DNA from: Macrophomina tecta
Taxonomy: Eukaryota > Ascomycota > Dothideomycetes > Botryosphaeriales > Botryosphaeriaceae
Direction: 5' to 3'
Assembly (NCBI GenBank): GCA_024180945.1
Contig: JAKSGN010000041.1
Location: 1,364,001-1,428,000, forward strand
Length of the DNA stretch: 64,000 nucleotides
Below are positions 22,746 to 34,954 of the stretch, piece after piece. The notes under the pieces were generated by a model. The model was not told the origin of the DNA and did not search any database. It saw only the letters and a program-made list of their open reading frames with translations. The first letter of the stretch is position 1; each line of letters begins with the position of its first letter. The translations under genes and the position numbers were made by a program.

Positions 22746-24433
22746 ATGGTCCTCCAAGACCTTGGACGGCGCATAAACGCCGCTGTGTCGGATCTGACCA
22801 GGGCCCCCAATCTCGACGAGAAGGTCGCTCCGCACCCGTCCGTCTTGCGCGCTCGCCGCTGATTGTAATTGTAGGACTTCGATCGCATGGTCAAGGAGAT
22901 CTGCAACGCCCTCGTTGAAGCCGATGTCAATATTAAGCTTGTCGCCGGCCTGCGCGCCTCGATTCGGAAAGCGGTTAACTTCAAGGATATCGCTCCCGGT
23001 GTGAACAAGAAGCGTTTGATTCAGAAGGTGCGCTATTATTCGCGCAGGCCTCTCTTGAAATTCGCTCGCTGATTTGTATATGGCAGGCCGTCTTTGATGA
23101 ACTCGTCAAGCTCGTCGACCCCCACTCGGAGCCCTTCAAGCCGCGCAAGGGCAAGTCAAACGTCATCATGTTCGTCGGTCTCCAAGGTTCCGGTAAAACC
23201 ACCTCGTGTACGAAACTTGCGCGCTGGTATTCCGCTCGTGGATTTAAGTCCTGTCTAGTGTGCGCCGATACCTTCCGTGCTGGTGCTTTCGACCAGCTCA
23301 AGCAGAACGCAACCAAGGCCAAGATCCCCTACTATGGAAGCTTGACTCAGACAGATCCGGTTGCTGTGGCGAAGGAAGGTGTGGAGAAATTCAAGAAGGA
23401 GCGCTTCGAGATCATCATTGTGGATACCAGTGGCAGACATAGACAGGAGCAGGACTTGTTTGATGAGATGATCCAGATTCAGCAGGCTGTGGAGCCCCAC
23501 CAGACTATCATGGTTCTCGACTCATCCATCGGTCAGGCCGCAGAATCTCAGGCTCGCGCTTTCAAAGAGTCGGCGGACTTTGGTTCCATCATCCTGACCA
23601 AGACCGACGGTGCGGCCGCCGGTGGTGGTGCCATTTCCGCAACTGCGGCAACACACTGCCCGATCGCTTTCTTGGGTACCGGAGAACATATGCTGGATTT
23701 TGAGAAGTTCGATCCTCAGCGCTTCGTCGGAAAGCTGCTGGGAATGGGTGATGTCCAAGGCCTGGTTGAGCATGTCCAGTCCCTGAAGCTGGACCAGAAG
23801 GAGACGATGAAACACATCCAGGAAGGTATTTTCACTATTCGCGATCTGCGGGACCAGCTTCAAAACATCATGAAGATGGGTCCTCTCTCGAAAATGGCCG
23901 GCATGATTCCAGGTCTTTCGGGTATGATGGGCGGTATGGATGACGAGGAGGGCTCACTGAAGCTCAAGCGCATGATCTACATTTGCGATTCAATGACCAC
24001 CAAGGAGCTCGATTCGGACGGAAAGTGCTTCACCGATGAGCCTTCCCGCATGACGCGCGTTGCCATGGGCTCGGGAACTTCGGTGCGGGAGGTCGAGGAG
24101 CTGCTATCACAGCGCATGCTCATGGGCGGTATGGCAAAGAAGATGGGCAAGGGCATGAAGAACCTGCAGGGCAAGCAGGGGCAAGCCGCCCTCGGCAACA
24201 AGCAACAACAAGCCGCCGCGCTCAAGCGTCTGCAGGCGATGGGAGGTGCTGGTGGTTTACCCGGTATGGGAGGCATGGGTATGCCGGATATGAGCTCGCT
24301 GATGAAGATGATGGGAGGTGGCGGTGGTCCTGGTGGTGGCGGTATGCCGGATATGAGCAATTTAGATATGGGCAAGATGATGTCTATGCTGGGCGGTGGA
24401 GGTATGCCCGGTGCAGGAAGAGGACGGAGATGA
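22746..24433 (+). CDS. srp54: Signal recognition particle 54 kDa GTPase (SRP54)
   Basis: Three exons (22746-22823, 22875-23027, 23087-24433) give 525 residues. The protein binds signal sequences as they leave the ribosome and docks at the SRP receptor by GTP-dependent pairing. Visible parts are the N domain starting [18 protein letters not shown]-loop GLQGSGKT (about 108-115), the [13 protein letters not shown] insertion-box start, DTSGRH and the TKTDG G4 motif. These are followed by the methionine-rich M domain with [11 protein letters not shown] and a Gly/Met-rich tail. Length is normal for eukaryotic SRP54. The first intron has an unusual donor (GTCGCT), and both introns fall between codons. 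Confidence 0.96.
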
Positions 24434-25149
24434 TTGTCAGGTGCGAGATCTGGCCATGAAATGCACAGGACTGGGGAAGATGGACATCACCGGCGCTTGC
24501 GGAATAAGGGAGCTCTTTTTGTCTGCTCACTGTGGAGTTGGCAGCCTCCTCGCTCCGGCATGTGAGGCTTGTAGCATGATGCTTGACAAGCATGTATGGA
24601 GTCCGGCGCTGTTGAGAGCTGATGCGCATCCAGGCGTTCATGGGAGATGATAAAGCCACGAGGGTACACAAACATCTCGCATAGAGGCTATTTTCTTCAC
24701 GAGGCCTTCGCGTATTCAAACGCCTGCTTGAAGTAGGCATACTTTAACACAAGATTGTAAGCCACTGGCTAAACGCGAATCCTAATCGTGCAATGCGAGA
24801 ATCGAGAACCGTACCGAGTCTGCATGCATATCTCCGTACTCTTCCCCGTCCAGACTCGGTTGCAAGCTTTGCCGAGTAATGCCTGATTTTCCTTTCGTCC
24901 CCACTCTTCTGCACCATGTGCTATTTTGGAGTCGTTGTGGTAGTCTCAGCTTTCGTAGGACATGCTCCGTTTCTCAGCCCACTGAAGAACTCTGTAGTTG
25001 AATCGCTTCCCCACGGTACGCCTTGTGAAAGTTGTCGTTACCCCCAGATATTAATTACGTCCGGAGGAATGGTTGATTTCCTCGGTGATTGTATGGTATT
25101 TAAGGTCAGTTTTGGACACCATAATATCTTGATACATATCCTCTACGCT
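24434..25149. other. Intergenic between convergent srp54 and CoA-transferase genes
   Basis: This is 3' flanking sequence of both genes. Small ORFs here show no domain or signal. Nothing else was recognised. Confidence 0.55.
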
Positions 25150-26453
25150 TCACAGCTTATAGTCACTTTTAGACTTTCTAGTTCGATCAATCAGGACCAA
25201 CCCGCCGTTTTCTACATTATAGTGTACGCCCTTCTTCCAGCCCATCAATCTTCCTAGCAGCTCCTCTCCGCCCTCACCAGGCCCCAAACCCTTGTCCACC
25301 CACCCGCTTCCCTCGACGCCTATGCCTTGGCCCTCGGCCGCTTGTCTCCCATCGGCATGCCCGTCGGCGATAGCCCATCCAGGCGACGACTTCAACGTCA
25401 CTGCAGGCCTCTGATCGTAGCCGGCATCCCTCAACTCCTCCTGCGTCAGAACCGGGGTGACACAGGCATCCGTCCCGTCAAAAATCTCCTCCCACTCCGC
25501 CCTGGTTTTGCTCTTGAACTTGGCTGTAAAAAGCATCCTCAAGTGCGGCCAAATCTTCCTATCCTCCCTCGGCGCCGGCAACTTGGCCTGCTCCACGCCT
25601 AACCCCCTACACAAAGCGTCGAAGAAGTGCGGCTCCAGCGCGCCCACGGCCACGAACCTTCCGTCCTTGGTCTCATACGTGTCGTACCACGGACAGCCGC
25701 CATCCAGCACGTTCTCGCCGCGCGGGCGCGCCCACATGGGCGTGTTCAGCATGACGCGGGGGAAGGTTGCCAGGTACGCGCTCCCGTCGACCATGTTCGC
25801 CTCGACGACCTGGCCGGACCCGCCGTTGCGCTCGCGCTCGTACAGCGCGAGCAGGATGCCGGCAAAGGCCATGAGCCCGCCGCCGGCGAAGTCGGCGAGC
25901 AGGTTGCCCGGCGCGTAGGGCTTGGCAGTCTTGCGCCCCAGCATGCCGAGCACGCCCGACACGGCCAGGTAGTTGATGTCGTGGCCCGCCATCGCGCTGT
26001 ACTTGCCGTTGCGGCGGAAGCCGGTGAGGCGCGCGTAGACCAGGCGCGGGTTGAGGCGGCGCAGCCGGTCGGGGCCGAGCGAGAGCTTCTCGAGCACGCC
26101 CGGCCGGAAGGGGTCGATGACGACGTCGATGGTGGGGATCAGGGCGTGCAGGAGGGCGATGCCGGACGCGGACTTGAGGTCGACGGCGATGGAGGCTTTG
26201 CGGCGGGTGAGCAGGTCGGAGGTTGAGGGGGCGGGGCTGCTGGCGGTGCTGTGGTGCGAGGACGGGTGGGCGCGGTCGACGCGGATGACGGTGGCGCCGT
26301 AGTCGGCGAGGAGGAGGCCGGCGAAGGGGCCTGGGAGGGCGAGGCTTAGTGGGGAGTTGCTGGGCTGGGGATGGGAATAAAGCGTGTACCTGGAGCTAGG
26401 CCGGCGAATTCGAGCACGCGGATGCCTGTCAACGGTGGTGGTAAGTGTGCCAT
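25150..26453 (-). CDS. Family III CoA-transferase (CaiB/BaiF; alpha-methylacyl-CoA racemase-like)
   Basis: Two exons (26453-26390, 26330-25150) give 414 residues. Members move CoA between carboxylic acids or racemise 2-methylacyl-CoA esters, the latter in peroxisomes and mitochondria. The start reads PLTGIRVLEFAGLAPGPFAG, the standard family opening, followed by LADYGATVIRVDR and SDLLTRRKASIAVDLK. The RLTGF, AGHDINYLAVSG and GENVLDGGCPWYDTY segments match alpha-methylacyl-CoA racemases. The racemase acid/base residues appear to be the His and Asp in AGHDINY and the Asp in the ADFAGGG loop. The single intron splits a Gly codon inside the conserved PGPFAG. No clear peroxisomal C-terminal tripeptide is seen (ends DYKL). 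Confidence 0.88.
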
Positions 26454-27067
26454 GGCGTGTCAATTGTAGAGGAAGGCGGGAGAGGAAGAGGGAAAGTGGG
26501 TGATTAATTAACTATGTACAGAAAGTAGCGGTAGTGAGATTCATGTAGCTTCGCAGACAAAATCTGGGGAAGCTCGGCGGCGGGGAGTGGAGTTGCAGTT
26601 GCAGCCGAGGTTCGCGCATTGCTCGCTGGGTCGCCCGTCGGTGCTGGTGTCAACCGGTGATGACAGCCTCTCGCATCCTTTTTTTTTCCCCCCCCGCAGG
26701 AACGACTGCTCCCCCGAAGTGTTGCGCATTCTTCTCGCAAATATTTTCCGCAAGTAATAATGCTACATTGGATATTCAGCTAGAGCACCTCCCAACGCCC
26801 TTGTCTATTTATGCGCCCCTGAAAAAGACATCATCACCACCCTGCTCAATGTACCCTGTCCTACTAGAAGAGATCGCTAGCGGAACCCGCCGCTGTTGCG
26901 TTGAGTCTGCCCTTGACACTCGTCTTCCAACATCCGATCGGGGTCAAACCGCGAATTGATTGCATGTGCGTATGCCTGACCAGTTCTAGACCAGACCGTA
27001 CCCAGACACCTTCGCCTTAGACGCTCCATTGGCTCGCCGCAATTGAGAGTAGTCTGATGCCAGGCTG
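26454..27067. other. Intergenic, CoA-transferase upstream region
   Basis: This holds the promoter of the CoA-transferase gene and the 3' flank of the small secreted protein gene. A pyrimidine run (T9C8) lies near 26678-26697. No gene was recognised. Confidence 0.5.
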
Positions 27068-27652
27068 CTACTCCTGCTGCTTATCGCCTGTTCGATATTT
27101 CCCCTTCACGCTGTCGCTCGAGCTGGTTGTCGAGCTCTTGTCCGTTTCCTTCGCTTTCTTCGCGCGGTCGTAAGGATGCGTGTATGGGTCTTCCTCGTCG
27201 CCATTCACCGCAGGGTATGCGATTTCCGGCGGCCCGTCGGCAGATGGTTGAAGCCATGACAGGTCGTCCTTCTTATGGATGTTGGTTCCCACCGGCGCCA
27301 CTGGCACTCTGAACACTACCTCTCCATTAGCAGTCAAGCCGAAGTTTCCGGGCGCGAAGCAACCTACGTCGCTGGTAGAAAGACTTGTCGACACCCATTA
27401 TGAAGTGAGGATCGGGAGGAGCGGTCGGCGAGCAGGGCCTTCGGCGAGAGGCATGCTCCCTTGGGCCCGATTTATACCTGCCTTCTCACGCTTTATTAAT
27501 AGCAACTCACCTTCTGTCGCACAGACAAAGCGCGGATGCTGCCAGCCGGAAGGATTCGCTACGTCACTCAGGGCCGCGCTAGGGATGAACAGGACGAGGA
27601 TCAGCAGTAAGCACCTAGAATATCGCCAGTCCGGTGAAATGCCGCATGGCAA
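27068..27652 (-). CDS. Small secreted protein, unknown function (candidate)
   Basis: Two exons (27652-27511, 27363-27068) give 145 residues. The first 29 residues form a good signal peptide (basic start, hydrophobic LLLILVLFIPSAALS, cleavage after ALS). The mature protein is short and hydrophilic, with two cysteines near the junction (FVCATEG and CFAPGNFG). It has an FRVPVAP segment and a Lys/Ser/Asp-rich tail ending GDKQQE. The intron is 147 bp, and its acceptor was picked because it is the one that keeps the frame open. I know no family for it. It could be an effector-like or cell-surface protein. The start and intron need transcript support. Confidence 0.5.
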
Positions 27653-28428
27653 GGCAGAATTGTGTCTGCTATATGCAGATTGCAGCGCTGAGATGCGCTG
27701 TCGAAGCTATTGTCCCTGTGCACTTACTTCCGGTCACTTAAGGAAGTCCTATCCGAAAGAATGCTTCCCACGGCCATGAACATTTCCCGCTCCTATTACA
27801 ATGTACCTACGCCGTTCGGTTCAAAATAATATGCAGGCTGATTGGATGCAGGAGATCCTTTGAGATGCGGAGCATCCTGTACAACGAATTCGAATATTGG
27901 GGAGCGGCGACACAGTGTGCATCGCAAAGCATCCGTCTGAAGAAATCGGGCATTCACTAGATCGAATCTGTGGCTTCCTCCCAGTATAACCCGTTCAGGA
28001 GGCTGTGCAAATCAAATTCAAAATGGGTAGGCACGTCCTTCTCTACTTAAGCCTTGCACCGACCACGGCTCTCCAATGAGAATTGTAACATATAGTCGTC
28101 TCTGTGTAAAAACAGCACAGCCACGCACGGTGGAGAAAGCACCTGATATTTTGGAGAACAACGGTTCCTAAAATAGCCGAATCTCAGCCCCCACGGGGAC
28201 CGCCACACCACAAAAGGAAACTCGACCATACACAATAGAAAAAGTGCGGGAATAAAACAAAAACACAAAAGAGAAGGTCATGCCGTCGTAAAAAAAAAAA
28301 AAAAAAAAAAAAAAAGGCAGCACCTAGTGATCAACACCAGCAGCCATGCAAACTCAGCCAAGCGCCTGACAACCCCCGCCCTCTTCTCCACACAGCGCAT
28401 CCCAAGACATCTTCATCTCCACATCCGC
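27653..28428. other. Intergenic with a poly-A tract
   Basis: No conserved frame is present. A run of about 25 adenines lies at 28290-28315, just past the 3' end of the rhodopsin-domain gene. It is a simple repeat and a possible length-variable site. Confidence 0.6.
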
Positions 28429-29894
28429 TCACCCCTCCAACTCCTTCAACAAATTCGGCGTCGGGCTCCTCGTCCCCGGCCTCGCAAACTTGAAGTACTT
28501 CTTCGGATAATACGGCACGCCATCCCTCTGCGCGCCCTGCGCGCCCCGCAGCGCCTCCGTGATACTGATGCTCACCCTGCTCGTGATCGTGATGCCCTTG
28601 CCCTCGCTCACGCCCCACAGCTCGTCCTCCGACTCGTGGCCGCCGCCGCCGCCGCGCCGGTTGCGTCTGCGCCGGCGCCTAGAGCGGAGTTCGTGGCGCT
28701 CGTTGCCGCCGCCGTCGGTGGAGGTGGCGGAGGAGCGGCGGAGAGACGGCAGGTTACTGCAGATGATGTAGAGGCAGAGTTCGACGGTCGTGACGATGGC
28801 GACGAGGGCGAGGGCGTAGGGGTAGTCGGTCGAGGCGGCGGTGGACCAGTGGTGGAGGACGGCGATGCGGAGGAATGAGGCGGTGACGCCAAGGCCGCCC
28901 ATCGTGAAGAGGGCGATGGTTGCGGCAGTGCTGCGCGAGGAGAGCGTTTCGGGTTCGGGGGACTTCGGCGGTTCGGGCGAGGAGACAGCGTTCGAGGACG
29001 GTCGTGGTGGTTGTGGCGAGGCGGCCGTGGTGCGGATTATTTCTTGAGGTGCTTTGCTCACGAGCGTCGGGATAGGGAGGATGTAGATGAGGAGGTTGAT
29101 GGCGGCGTTCTGGCGAGAGCGTCAGTCTGGGTTTGTCAGCAGACGAGGAAAGGAGGTACCTACGACGGCGTTGGGGGCGGTGTAGGTGATTCTGGAGGAG
29201 ATGCAAGCCGCGTTTGGATTGCCGTGGGGATGGAAGAAGGCGGATAAAGGTCTGCATTGCAGAGCGTAGAAGATCCAAGTCCCGATGGTCTGGAGCAAGA
29301 CGACAAGAGCAACGATTCGGATGGATGTGGATAGTCGAGGCGTATAGAGTGTACGATGGAAGAACACAAGGAAGGACAGTCTGATGAAGAGTTGAACAGC
29401 GTAGTAGTAGAATTGGTCGATGAACTGGTACTGCGATCTTTTGTGAGTCGACGGCATCAACAATGGAGATTCTCTGAGGCTTACTAGTCTCATCTTCCTC
29501 AACTCCTCAAATGTAACCGCTTGGACATGTCTACTGCTGTCAATATTTCTTGGTCTCGTGATGCCCTGAATGGGAGACTTACTTTCCACCGCCCAGACTC
29601 AACCACTTCCAGCAGATGTATTGCTGTCCTATTAACAGCACCTGTTTCTGTTAGCAGTCATGCGTGAATGTGAGAAGAAGATCTTACAAATGCAATGGCC
29701 ACAAGCCGGTCATCCCAAGTAAAAGATCTCTTGAGAAAGCTGCGCGAATACACGCGCAAAGCAAATGAGATGGTGCATATTGCAAAGAATGCAATTGTCA
29801 CGCCCCAGCTCAGAGGGCCCAAGTCCTCGGTGGCGCCCATTTTTCCAAACACCGAAGCATGAGGAATGGCAACAGCAGTGGGCGGGCAGGTCAA
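28429..29894 (-). CDS. Seven-helix integral membrane protein, fungal rhodopsin-domain (PTH11/SAT4-like) family
   Basis: Five exons (29894-29688, 29641-29583, 29530-29485, 29430-29164, 29109-28429) give 419 residues. The family includes large numbers of plasma-membrane receptor-like proteins of filamentous fungi. Seven hydrophobic helices can be read. Among them are GVTIAFFAICTISFALRVYS, the helix after FTWDDR, FYYYAVQLFIRLSFLVFF, RIVALVVLLQTIGTWIFYAL and NAAINLLIYILPIPTL. Two more lie before the tail. The WDD motif after helix 1 and GGGKHV before helix 3 are family hallmarks. The C-terminal cytosolic tail is Arg/Gly-rich (RRRRRRNRRGGGGG). There is no CFEM domain at the N-terminus. A second in-frame ATG at 29840 is an alternative start. 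Small internal exons were placed by frame and family fit. Confidence 0.8.
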
Positions 29895-32410
29895 GCTCTG
29901 TGGTGGTCACTCCAAGAAGAAAAGACTGGGTATCGAGGAGCGGGGCTTGTAATGAGTGGCCTGGAAACAGCAATGCATAAGCTTGGCCGGGGGTTTTTTG
30001 ATGGGCAGCGCCAGGAAGTCCGGCACCTGTTTCTTTGGACGGGATATTCTCCGCAGATACAAAACCAGCAGGGGTTCCCGAATTTTAGAGGAGCGATGAT
30101 CTTGTCATGAAGAGGCATTGTTTGGCTGTCCTCCGGATCCACAGCCAATCCTGTGACGTGGATCAGACTGGGAAATGCCGACGATTGTGGTGATTGAGCT
30201 TCTGGAAGATGGGTTAACGTCATTTAGAGGGAATGAGCTTCTGAGAGTCCGTGTCACTGGTCTAAGCGAGGCGGGCCACACCTAAGTTAGAGTGTTCAAA
30301 TTCAGCCTGTTTTCCATATTGGATTATTTTCTGTGAATTTTGGCAAGCAGTGTATCTGGCATGCTGGGGTGGCATGCGTTACGCGATCGAGGTCGTGATT
30401 AAACGGCGCCCAGGACGTGAAAAGCGCTGTGTATCATGAAGCGGGAAACGGGCCTGAAGAGGCACTTTAACGAATCAAGTGCACAAGCTCCGAGCCACAG
30501 GCCTTGGAGGAGAGCATCCCGGCGAGAAAAAGTCACTGAAAGGCATGTGGAGTCAGCCGGGCCGTAATTGTGGACCGAATCGAACGAGGCTCTGGTAAAT
30601 CCGCAGGTGAATTGCGATAGCTGCTGATATCTAAAGTTTCACCAGCGGCTCGCCTATTGTTCCTCTGCGCTGGTCGCTTTTATTGGTAGGAGGGAGCGTT
30701 GAGCGAAGCTGTCAATCTATCTGAAGGTGTTGTCGGGAGAGGCCGCTGCTACAGGAGCGAGCAGTGGGGCCGCAGAGCCTCCACGTGGTTGGGGAAATTG
30801 CGCTGACGACTCAACATGAAACTCACCTCTCTCACCCTTCGCTTCGACAGTTCTCTGGCGTCCGTTGTTTCTCTCGCGATAACAGGGGTTTATGCCGGTT
30901 GTCGCGATAAGCGACTTATTCTCGCATCCACACGAAGAAGACTGCGGGTTGGAGTTCCCTTTGGCAATTTGGATATAAAGTCGACGAACGCCGCTTGCTG
31001 GATCAACCGTCCCAGGTTATCGGTACCTCTATTGATTTAAAGTATCCGAAGATGTTCTCGACTCAGATGCTGGTAATTATCGCATGGGTAGGTTTGCGCA
31101 GCCAATTGCAGTCAAAGAAACCGGCCGGCCTCGGAACACACAAGGCAGACAGTCGATCTGGTGTTAGACATCCGCCTTATGTTTCGAGGACTGTAGCACT
31201 TGCCCGACGTCCCGTGGTGTGCGAGTCTGCAGCCAGCAGTGGTGGTCGCGGCGTGTTTTGTTTGGTCGGATTCAGGGTTCCTTTCTACGCTGAGCACCGT
31301 CTGTTCGTTCGCTTGCTCGTTCACGTTACCCAATCTATTCCCGGCTGGTCACTTTGCCGCACGGGGAGTATTGGGCTCTGGCTACATCCTCTCAACTAAT
31401 TGTACCGGCAGAGGGTCGAAGAAGCCCTCGGAAGGAGAACACATCCGCTGTTCTGAAGATGCCCAGGGCATCCTCCACCGGCTGTGAGCATCTCCACTTA
31501 CCGGAGGACGTCGCACCTCCGAAACCCTTGTCCTTCACCCCAGCATAACTAATGAACATCAAAGTAAGCTTGACTCTTCCGCTCGAAGTCTGAAAAGTCA
31601 GTCCCTCTCGGCATTCGGGTAAATGCAGATACAATATGACTCGCGGCACCGGGAGTTCCCATCTGGTCGGCTAAAGCGTATGGTAGCATCCTCATCCACG
31701 GTCCGTCAGGCGCATACCATGAGAGCAAAACTGCTCATGGCCCAGCCACATCGCAGCGGAAGCAATTCTGTAGTAGGCGCGCATTTGTGATGCGGAACTC
31801 AGGAGTAAGCTTGCTGAACCGAAGTGAAGTTGTGTTTCAAGCCACAAAGTTTCTGTTAACCTTGAGCTACAAGCTTTGCGGTGCGCTGTTTTAATCAGAG
31901 CTTGCAGATCGTTCCTGGAAGATGGCTCGATAAACATAGATGTTGGCTCGGGATGCGCGGGAAGTCTGAAGTTGGGAAGCGTAGCGCGAAGCTGATCTGT
32001 TCTGCCAGTTTGCGTCTCACAGTCGGAAAACCTTCCACCGAGATCGGCCGGCTGACGTCAGTGAGTACGAGCGTGTGGCGGTGGCCGGGTCGCTTGGGGG
32101 TCTGGTACCTGGCGCGATACTGCATCGGACAGCCATGTTTTGCGGGGAAGGTAGCATCCACGTCCAAGTCTGTCAACGTCTGCGTTACCCCGGGCGGGGT
32201 AGCGTCACCATGCAGGGTTTCCCAACGCTAATCCTCTGCTTGGACATCCATGATCACCCGCAGCTACAAAATGCGCGCTTCTCCCCAATCGCCGACACAT
32301 ACGAGGTCCTTGCGATCGTCCTCGGCCCCGGACGTGCTGCAGCTGCAAGACATCTCCCGTTCACAGGCACCCTCTGTCGATCCTGCCTTCAGGATCTTCA
32401 TCTACCAAAC
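29895..32410. other. 2.5 kb divergent intergenic region
   Basis: This lies between the rhodopsin-domain gene (-) and the GH125 gene (+). Openings of 60-134 codons exist on both strands, but none carries a domain, a good signal peptide or a consistent splice pattern. A frame continuous with the GH125 gene extends upstream to 32075, but its translation is unlike protein. I regard it as leader sequence. Confidence 0.5.
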
Positions 32411-34052
32411 ATGCGCCAGGCTGCTCTTCTGCTCCCCGCCGCCTCGCTTTTGCTGGGCGGTGCAGCTGGCCAGGATTGTCCGGACTACTCCGACTACTCG
32501 ACTCAGAGACATGAGCCTTTCACCAATGGCACCTACCAGCTGCCCTTTCAGCGCCCTGTTCCGGCCTGCCGAACCTTCAACTCTTCCGGCGTCGAGGCGC
32601 TGATCGACCGCATGGAAGGCGTCATCGCTGACCCAGACCTCTACCGGCTCTTTGAAAACGCCTACCCCAACACGCTCGACACTGCAATCAAGTGGAAGGG
32701 GGTGGCAGCAAACAACTCGGAGGAAGAGCTCACCTTCATCATCACTGGCGACATCAACGCCATGTGGCTACGTGACTCGGCCAACCAGATGCAGTCCTAC
32801 CTGCCAGTGCTTAATGCCTCAGACTCACCGGACAGTATAGCCTCTCTCTACCGCGGTGTCATCAATCTCCAGGCCCGCTACCTGCTGACCTCGCCCTACT
32901 GTAATTCGTTCCAGCCACCAGTGGAGTCGAACATTGCTCCGGATACGAATCCTTCGGCCAGCGAGGACACCGTCAAGCCGGCGTATAGCAATTCCAGCGT
33001 GTTTGAGTGCAAGTATGAGCTGGACTCCCTGGCCGCCTTCTTGGAGGTGTCGGACAACTACTATAACGCCACCAATGATCTAGAATTCTTTGGCAAGTTC
33101 CAGTGGATCTCTGCTATCCAAGCTGTCCTGAAGGTTGCTAAGGACATGCAGACACCTACCTATGCAGCCGACGGCCAGGTCCTGGACTCTCCATACACTT
33201 TCTCCAGACAGACAAACCGTGCAACTGAGACGCTGGCTAATGATGGCCTTGGAAATCCCGTCCAGAATGGCACCGGGCTCATCCGGTCTGCATTCCGCCC
33301 CAGCGACGACTCGACCATCTATCAGCTATTCATTCCCGCCAACATGATGTTTGCGCGCTATCTCGAGACAGCTGCCGTAATTATGCAACAGCTGAGCAAC
33401 GCACCTACCGGCCTTGCTGAGGAGATGGGCAGCCTCGCGGCCTCCGTCCGTGCGGCCATCGAAAAGCACGGCGTTGTGCAGGGAGCAAATGGCCCCATCT
33501 ACGCCTTCGAGATCGATGGCTACGGCTCCACGACCATCATGGATGACGCCAACATTCCCTCTTTGCTCTCGGCGCCGTTCCTTGGCTACACGGACGTGAA
33601 CAACGAGGTCTACCAGAATACTCGCGACCTCGTCCTGAGCTCAGCCAACTCGTATTTCATGCGCGGCCCGGTCATCAACGCCGTTGGCGGGCCTCACGTG
33701 GGACCTGGCATGGCATGGCCGATGGCGAGCATTGTGCGCATCCTTACGTCTGATGATGAAGCGGAGATCACCAAGGCGCTGAAGGAGATCGTGAGCAGTA
33801 CGGACAGACTTGGGCTGATCCACGAGAGCATCAACAGCTGGAACCAGAGCGACTGGACACGACAATGGTGAGTTGGCAATTTTCCTCTTGGGTCACCGTA
33901 CTTTTCTCTTTGTCTCCGGCATAACCGCCGTTCTCGCACATGGCTGACGCAGAGACCACAGGTTCTCGTGGGCGAACGGACTTTTCGGTCAGATGATCCT
34001 GGATCTGGAAGCGCGGAAGCCGGAGATTCTGGGGCAGAGCTTCCAGGAATAG
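32411..34052 (+). CDS. Secreted GH125 exo-alpha-1,6-mannosidase (Mug157-type, DUF1237)
   Basis: Two exons (32411-33867, 33962-34052) give 515 residues. GH125 enzymes remove terminal alpha-1,6-linked mannose, in fungi from cell-wall or N-glycan mannan. A signal peptide occupies residues 1-20 ([15 protein letters not shown]). The hallmark [16 protein letters not shown] lies at about 111-126. Further family blocks are [73 protein letters not shown] and the C-terminal [13 protein letters not shown]. Several N-x-S/T sites agree with secretion. The intron splits the Trp codon of RQWFSWA. The start at 32411 is chosen because it begins the signal peptide. Confidence 0.93.
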
Positions 34053-34954
34053 TAATGTAGTCCTCTCTGGCAGGTAATTGATAATTCAACGCAGACGGTC
34101 CGTGATACCGTTTGTCGATCGTGGTGTTGTCCAGACCTCTCGAGCCGACCGGTGAACCATGCCGTGACTCAGAGTCCGCCATGTGGTAGGTTTCTTCCAT
34201 GCATGTGAAGAGCGTCGCGCCGGTGGAGGTGCGAGAGCGGACCCGGGGAGATGGAGAATTAGATCCAATTGGGGGGCCCACGAGGGCTAGAGCGGGAGAG
34301 CGGGCCCTCGCGATGGGCTGTTTATCAGGTACGACGCGGCCCAAAGAGCGGTTCCTGATATTATGGACGGTGGTGGCGGTGCGGGATCTCTTTCCCGACG
34401 GCGAGACGGTCGGGCACCACGAGCACGAATTATGGGACCACGCAGGGACTGAGAAAAGTCTGCATGGTGGCCCAGCAGCTGCGAAGACGAAGGCGAAGGG
34501 AGCAGTGTTGCGGTCGACGACGGAAATGGTTGCTCTTTTCGCGGCGGAGAGGGCAAGCGACCTGCTGGTGTTGGGTGGCGCGGGAAACAAAGCCCGAGAG
34601 GCAGCGGCTACCAGCCTTAGCGTGGCTGACTAAGGTCGAGAGGCTCTTATCGACGCGAAGCTCAACACCAATGCAGACCCTTGACATCACATCCCGGCGC
34701 CGTCGGTGGGGCCGCTGATACAATCTCTCATGAGAATTTTTTGACTTTCTCTGCGATGCCGGCTGGACATGGCCCGTCAGTCCACGGTGGCAACGGCCCA
34801 ACATGGCCCCTCCACCACTGCCACCGGCCCAGGACGGCCCATCAGTCGTCCTTTAAATACCTAATGCTCGCTCAAGCGGTTCCTCGCTGGGCCACCGATT
34901 CCTCGCCTGCTTCTCTGCCATCTGTCGCCGGCCTGAGAAGCAAAAGACTCCAAA
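34053..34954. other. Intergenic, upstream of MFS gene
   Basis: This 0.9 kb holds the GH125 3' flank and the MFS promoter. From about 34750 to 34850 there are repeated GGCCCATCAG/GGCCCGTCAG-like segments (near 34772 and 34837). Long openings on both strands show no domain. Confidence 0.5.

Noticed and set aside
32075..32410. In-frame extension upstream of the GH125 signal peptide
   Set aside because: The translation is unlike protein, and the signal peptide starting at 32411 would become internal. Treated as leader.
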